Shown in pieces: positions 23,525 through 27,299 of a stretch of 27,299 nt of DNA (positions are counted from its first letter, which is position 1; every line of letters begins with the position of its first letter). Source of the DNA: Rhodobacterales bacterium UBA5972 (lineage in GTDB: Bacteria > Pseudomonadota > Alphaproteobacteria > Rhodobacterales > Rhodobacteraceae); the NCBI GenBank assembly GCA_002430125.1, contig DJBQ01000133.1, positions 473 through 27,771 of the forward strand. Direction: 5' to 3'. The position numbers and the translations under genes are program-made. A model generated the notes under the pieces. The model searched no databases and had not been told where the DNA came from. It saw only the letters and a program-made list of their open reading frames with translations.

Positions 23525-24222
23525 ACCTCAAGCCATTCTTGCCGAACATCATCGCGTGCGCGTAATTCTTCAGGTGTGCCTTCGAATACCACCTTACCGT
23601 GGCCCATCACATAGACCCGATGCGCGATATCCATCGCAATTGCCAGCTTTTGCTCTACCAACAGCGTCGCAATCCCGCGCCCGGCGATTTCCTTTAACAG
23701 TTCAGCGACTTTTTGCGTCATCTGTGGCGACAAGCCTTCGGTTGGCTCGTCGATCATGATGAAATCAGGATCACCCATCAGGGTCCTGCACATCGTCAGC
23801 ATTTGCTGTTCACCCCCCGATAAAACGCTGGCTTCAACATCGGCCCGTTCACGCAGGTTGGAAAACAGGGTGAACATATCTTCCATCGACCAGCGGCCTG
23901 ACCCGTCTTTCTGCCCGGATTTGAGCCCAAGAATCAGGTTTTGCCGCGTTGTCAGGCCGGGAAAGATATCCCGGTTTTCCGGCACATATCCGATGCCAAG
24001 GTTGGCGATTTCAAACGCCTTCTTACCAGCAATTGATTTACCTTTGAATTCGACCGACCCAATCGGTTGCACTTCACCCATTATCGCTTTGCAGGTGGTG
24101 GAGCGGCCAACGCCATTGCGACCCAAAAGCGCGACAATCTCGCCTTCCTGGATGTTCATCGTCACACCCTGCAAAATATGCGATTTGCCGTAATAGGCGT
24201 GCATGTCTCTTACGTCCAGCAT
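23521..24222 (-). CDS. livF: Branched-chain amino acid-type ABC transporter ATPase LivF
   Basis: This 233-residue ATPase of the HAAT/Liv importer has signature LSGGEQQ, Walker B FIMIDEPTEGLSP and LLVEQK in the switch region, as LivF proteins commonly show. The Walker A reads GRNGVGRST (34-42): Arg40 stands where the ATP-binding Lys is expected. The codon is CGC, so this is not a one-base slip from AAG or AAA. The rest of the domain is intact. LivG next door keeps a normal Lys, so ATP hydrolysis could be carried by one or both sites. The start overlaps the LivG stop by one base. Last gene of the leftward livHMGF operon. Such systems also carry aromatic or short acids, so the substrate need not be amino acids. 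Confidence 0.92.
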   Translation of the reverse strand: MLDVRDMHAYYGKSHILQGVTMNIQEGEIVALLGRNGVGRSTTCKAIMGEVQPIGSVEFKGKSIAGKKAFEIANLGIGYVPENRDIFPGLTTRQNLILGLKSGQKDGSGRWSMEDMFTLFSNLRERADVEASVLSGGEQQMLTMCRTLMGDPDFIMIDEPTEGLSPQMTQKVAELLKEIAGRGIATLLVEQKLAIAMDIAHRVYVMGHGKVVFEGTPEELRARDDVRQEWLEV

Positions 24223-25004
24223 CAGTGATCCGCCTCCAAAGCTGCACCCAGATAGGCCTCTTGAACCTTGGGATTGCCGCGCACCTCTTCCGGTGCACCG
24301 GTGGCGATGATTTCACCGTAAACCAACACTGAAATCCGGTCCGCCAGTCCGAAAACGACGCCCATATCATGTTCGACCATCACCAAAGTCTTGTTTTCAG
24401 TCACCTTACGGATCAAATCAACGATGTAGTCCGTCTCAGAATGGCTCATCCCGGCGGTGGGTTCGTCCAGCATGATGACATCAGCACCGCCGGCAATCGT
24501 CACACCGATTTCAAGCGCGCGTTGCTCGGCATAAGACAGAACTCCGGCGGGCAGATTTCGGCGTCCCGCGAGGTTGATCTGCTCTAAGACCGCATCTGCA
24601 CCTTCTGTCAGATCCTGCGAACGGCTGACAATGTTCCAGAACGAATATTTATAACCCTTTGACCACAACAGTGCGCAGCGCACGTTTTCAAAAACCGTCA
24701 TCTTGGGGAAGATATTGGTAATCTGAAATGATCGCGACAAACCAAGCCGATTGATTTGATAAGGCGCCATCCCAGCCAGGTTTTGGCCGTGCAGGGAAAT
24801 TGAACCCGTCGTCGGGGCAAACCGGGCCGTGATCAAATTAAACAGCGTTGATTTCCCAGCGCCGTTCGGGCCGATTATTGCATGCCGCTCGCCTTTGTAA
24901 ACTTCGAGGTCGATACCGCGAATAATTTCAGCTTTCCCAAAGCTTTTCCGCAAACCGACGATATCAAGGGCAGGCGCGGTCAAATTTGAAGCGTGCATAG
25001 TCAT
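24222..25004 (-). CDS. livG: Branched-chain amino acid-type ABC transporter ATPase LivG
   Basis: This 260-residue ATPase has a normal Walker A GPNGAGKST (45-53), the LivG-type signature LSYAEQRALEIG, Walker B VIMLDEPTAGMS and switch histidine MVEHDM. It contains the C-terminal LivG extension (YGEIIATGAPEEVRGNPKVQEAYLG) that contacts the partner domain. The start is ATG 25004, overlapping the livM stop (ATGA); an ATG two codons further in is an alternative. It would form a heterodimer with LivF under the LivH/LivM pore. Confidence 0.94.
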   Translation of the reverse strand: MTMHASNLTAPALDIVGLRKSFGKAEIIRGIDLEVYKGERHAIIGPNGAGKSTLFNLITARFAPTTGSISLHGQNLAGMAPYQINRLGLSRSFQITNIFPKMTVFENVRCALLWSKGYKYSFWNIVSRSQDLTEGADAVLEQINLAGRRNLPAGVLSYAEQRALEIGVTIAGGADVIMLDEPTAGMSHSETDYIVDLIRKVTENKTLVMVEHDMGVVFGLADRISVLVYGEIIATGAPEEVRGNPKVQEAYLGAALEADH

Positions 25005-26278
25005 GCCGAGCCTCCGTCAGGTGTATTTGCCATGTGCCAGGCCGCAACCAGTTCAGGTGCGTTTCGTCTGGTGACCCAAAAGCAGACAACCGATATGATT
25101 GCCGCAACCAACCAAGGCAGCGGCGACGTGCTGTCAACCGTCATCCAGAACAATCCCATTTCCTCGTCGCCGGTGGGGGCGTGGCGGGCGTGAAACATCA
25201 TTTCGACCATTGCGGACACCCCGAGTATACCGAAAATGGCAGGGATCAGGGTTTTGACATATGGAAGCACCAAATACCGCCATTTTCCCATTTTGATCGC
25301 GGGTACATGCATCATCAGAACCCCGGCCAAACCGCTGGGGAAAAACATCACTGTGGCCAGAAACAGCGCCCCAACATAAAGCTGCCAAAGCTCGGTTTGC
25401 AGGCTGAGCACAGTCTGCAGCAGCGTAAAGACAATGGCGCCGATGATCGGGCCGAAAAAGACCCCGATACCGCCCAGAAAGGTGATCAACAGGATCGCGC
25501 CGGACAGGCCAAGGTTGAGGTTTTCCTCGGTCACAATTTCATAGTTGATCGCGAACAGAGCCCCGGCGATACCCGCAAAAAACCCGGATGCACAAAAGGA
25601 GTAGAACCTGACCCAGCGCGCCGAATATCCCAGAAACTCGGCCCGTTCGGGATTGTCGCGCACCGCATTCGCCATGCGTCCGATCGGGGTGCGTGAAAAC
25701 AGGAACATCAGCAAGGTGGACAGAACCAGCCAGAAGGCGATCAGGTAATAAACCTCGATCTGGCGCAGAAATTCGACGCCAAACACCGGCAGACCATAGG
25801 TACGGTCGCCGCTAATGCCCTCTTCGCCGCCAAAGAACGAAACCACAATGACCGAACTGGCGGCAATCAGTTCCCCGACCCCCAGCGAAATCATCGCAAA
25901 GACGGTGCCAGCGTTGCGGGTGGAAAACGAGCCGACGATGGTGGCCAGACCCAGACCGAACAGTCCGCCAAACACTGGCAACAAAGGCAACGGCAATGGC
26001 AGGCCCTGATCCTGAACCATGTTCATGACATGCATGCACATGAACCCGCCGGCCCCCATATAGACCGCATGGCCAAAGCTGAGCATTCCGCCCTGCCCCA
26101 GCAGCATGTTGTAAGACAGCGCGAATATGATGGTGATCGCCATTTGGTTCATGATCGTGATGGCGCTGTTTGAGGCAAATATCCATGGCATCGCCACCAG
26201 AAACGCGGTCGCAATAACCCACGGCGCCAATTGCCCCATTGTAAGGCCCTTGGCGGAATGTGTTGTGGTGTCAGTCAT
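25001..26278 (-). CDS. livM: Branched-chain amino acid-type ABC transporter permease LivM, C-terminally extended
   Basis: This 425-residue inner-membrane permease has the family core in residues about 15-325, with NMLLGQGGMLSFGHAVYMGAGGF near the N-terminus and the ATPase-contact loop RTPIGRMANAVRDNPERAEFLGYS. After the usual end (FFPSGLAGVLMM) about 100 further residues follow. These include two more hydrophobic stretches (LIPAIFGILGVSAMVEMMF and LVAAIISVVCFWVTRR) and a short tail. The extension makes it longer than standard LivM proteins. It overlaps livH and livG by four bases on either side, in ATGA form. Confidence 0.92.
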   Translation of the reverse strand: MTDTTTHSAKGLTMGQLAPWVIATAFLVAMPWIFASNSAITIMNQMAITIIFALSYNMLLGQGGMLSFGHAVYMGAGGFMCMHVMNMVQDQGLPLPLPLLPVFGGLFGLGLATIVGSFSTRNAGTVFAMISLGVGELIAASSVIVVSFFGGEEGISGDRTYGLPVFGVEFLRQIEVYYLIAFWLVLSTLLMFLFSRTPIGRMANAVRDNPERAEFLGYSARWVRFYSFCASGFFAGIAGALFAINYEIVTEENLNLGLSGAILLITFLGGIGVFFGPIIGAIVFTLLQTVLSLQTELWQLYVGALFLATVMFFPSGLAGVLMMHVPAIKMGKWRYLVLPYVKTLIPAIFGILGVSAMVEMMFHARHAPTGDEEMGLFWMTVDSTSPLPWLVAAIISVVCFWVTRRNAPELVAAWHMANTPDGGSA

Positions 26279-27231
26279 GCGTCACGCTTTCCGAACAGGC
26301 CATGCGGGCGGAACACAAGGATCAGCACCATCAGCAGATAGGGAAGGATGTCGGCGATTTGCGGCGAGGTCAGTGTCCAAAGATCCTGCCAGCCGCTGTC
26401 TCCAATCGGCTCGGGCTTGGTGAAGCCGATGGTTGTCAGGATGTCCTCCATGCGCACGTTATAAGTCTTTGCAAAAGTCGTCAGCCAGCCAATGATCAGT
26501 GCGGCGATAAGTGCCCCGCCGAGACTGCCAAGGCCACCGATGACGATGGTCACGAACACAATCGAACCAAGCACAATGGCCATGCCCGGAAAGGTCGACA
26601 ACACCGGACCGGCAATCACCCCGGCGACACCCGCGAGCGCAGTACCGACGCCAAACACACCCATGAAAACCAGCGGCACGTTGTGGCCCAACGCTTCGAC
26701 CGTGCGCGGATAGCTGAGGGCTGCCTGGATGATCATGCCCACCCGTGTACGGGTCAACACATACAGCAACCCGCCAAAGATAATCAGCGACAGGAAGATC
26801 ATGAACACCTTGTAGGCTGGAATGTCATAGCTCGAGATCGAGAAGGCAACAAATTGCAAAGCTTCAGGAATCTGGTAAGGCATCTGGTCCCTGCCCCAGA
26901 AGAACTGAACGACTTCCTCGATCAACAGTGCCAGTCCGAAAGTGAAAATCAGTTCGGGTACATGGCCATATTGGTGCACCCGCCGCAGCCCGTAGCGTTC
27001 AACCGCCGCGCCGATCAGGCCAACCAGCGGCGGCGCGATCAACAGTCCCATCCAGAACCCGAGATACATGCTGATCTGATAGGCAAAATAAGCGCCCAGC
27101 ATGTAAAAGCTTGCATGCGCGAAATTCAGCACGCCCATCATCGAAAAGATAAGCGTCAGACCGGCGGAGAGCATGAACAGAAGCAGGCCTGTCACCAACC
27201 CGTCAATAATGTTCACAAGAATTAGGTCCAT
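26275..27231 (-). CDS. livH: Branched-chain amino acid-type ABC transporter permease LivH
   Basis: This 318-residue inner-membrane permease opens with GLVTGLLLFMLSAGLTLIFSMMGVLNFAHASFYMLGAY, the classic LivH start (about residues 10-50). It also has TRVGMIIQAALSYPRTVEALGHNV as the ATPase-contact loop and VIGGLGSLGGAL near the end. The start is ATG 27231, preceded by GGGGG and AAGG. It is the first liv gene fully inside the window. No binding-protein gene is seen, so the Liv periplasmic receptor is probably upstream, beyond the right edge, or elsewhere. Confidence 0.94.
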   Translation of the reverse strand: MDLILVNIIDGLVTGLLLFMLSAGLTLIFSMMGVLNFAHASFYMLGAYFAYQISMYLGFWMGLLIAPPLVGLIGAAVERYGLRRVHQYGHVPELIFTFGLALLIEEVVQFFWGRDQMPYQIPEALQFVAFSISSYDIPAYKVFMIFLSLIIFGGLLYVLTRTRVGMIIQAALSYPRTVEALGHNVPLVFMGVFGVGTALAGVAGVIAGPVLSTFPGMAIVLGSIVFVTIVIGGLGSLGGALIAALIIGWLTTFAKTYNVRMEDILTTIGFTKPEPIGDSGWQDLWTLTSPQIADILPYLLMVLILVFRPHGLFGKRDA

Positions 27232-27234
27232 GCC

Positions 27235-27299
27235 TTAGTCCCCCTTCAACGCTTTTCTTATTGTTTTTACAACGACTGCCCCCGCGCCGGTGACCGGCG
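27235..27299 (-). CDS. Possible C-terminal end of an upstream gene (partial)
   Basis: One minus-strand frame runs open from the window edge to a TAA at 27237-27235, three bases before the livH ATG. The visible 21 codons read PVTGAGAVVVKTIRKALKGD from the first complete codons. This is basic and plausible as a protein tail (it loosely recalls the lysine-rich end of acyl-CoA ligases). The close spacing to livH fits an operon. Too short to assign. Confidence 0.38.
   Translation of the reverse strand, partial: PVTGAGAVVVKTIRKALKGD

Noticed and set aside
25034..25696. A 220-codon plus-strand open frame opposite livM
   Set aside because: Same pattern of antisense shadow; livM is clearly the real gene.
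26260..27225. A 321-codon plus-strand open frame opposite livH
   Set aside because: It is the antisense shadow of livH. The translation is rich in His, Gln, Asp and Arg, as expected from the reverse of a hydrophobic permease, and has no recognisable family features.
1..27299. Mobile element, prophage, CRISPR or tRNA insertion
   Set aside because: No transposase, integrase, terminal repeats, spaced repeat arrays or tRNA-like folds were noticed, and gene style is uniform across the window.

Overview
The window looks like a chromosomal stretch from an alphaproteobacterium, most probably a marine Rhodobacteraceae (roseobacter-type) organism. The reasons are the moderately high G+C, the density of ABC importers for peptides, quaternary amines and branched-chain or acidic compounds, a Tat-exported peptide-type binding protein, and a DUF849/BKACE enzyme. 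This placement is an inference from gene content and protein style, not from a marker gene. No rRNA, tRNA, CRISPR array, transposase or phage gene was seen. Coding density is high, and the only stretches over 300 bp without a gene are 2896-3437 and 15182-15511.

Left part (1-7343): a peptide/nickel-type (Dpp/Opp) importer. Two permeases and a fused two-domain ATPase, cut by the window edge, run leftward with ATGA overlaps. The Tat-signal binding protein is transcribed divergently and ends in a strong hairpin terminator. Next comes a second divergent pair: a beta-keto acid cleavage enzyme (BKACE) on the minus strand and a group III iron alcohol dehydrogenase on the plus strand. They share a 191 bp control region with a clear sigma70-like promoter overlapped by an inverted repeat.

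Middle part (7390-15181): a glycine-betaine/quaternary-amine importer of the ProU/OpuA class. It has an unusual 711-residue permease carrying two complete permease domains in one chain and a binding protein with a candidate promoter of its own and a strong terminator. Its ATPase is encoded divergently. The ATPase gene leads an apparent operon with a short-chain dehydrogenase (SDR), a metallo-beta-lactamase-fold hydrolase and an EamA-family transporter. A second EamA transporter lies downstream of the binding protein.

Right part (15512-27231): an eight-gene, tightly spaced plus-strand operon: acyl-CoA ligase, 3-hydroxyacyl-CoA dehydrogenase, enoyl-CoA hydratase, acyl-CoA dehydrogenase, three SDRs, and a 2-hydroxychromene-2-carboxylate isomerase/kappa-GST-like protein. 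It converges on a leftward livH-livM-livG-livF transporter operon. Together these look like uptake, CoA activation and beta-oxidation-like breakdown of a carboxylic acid, possibly cyclic. I cannot assign the substrate. No thiolase is present and no transcriptional regulator is encoded anywhere in the window. Points worth a second look are this candidate pathway, an SDR lacking the catalytic Tyr, a LivF with Arg for the Walker A Lys, the BKACE/Fe-ADH pair with its operator-like promoter, and the fused betaine permease.
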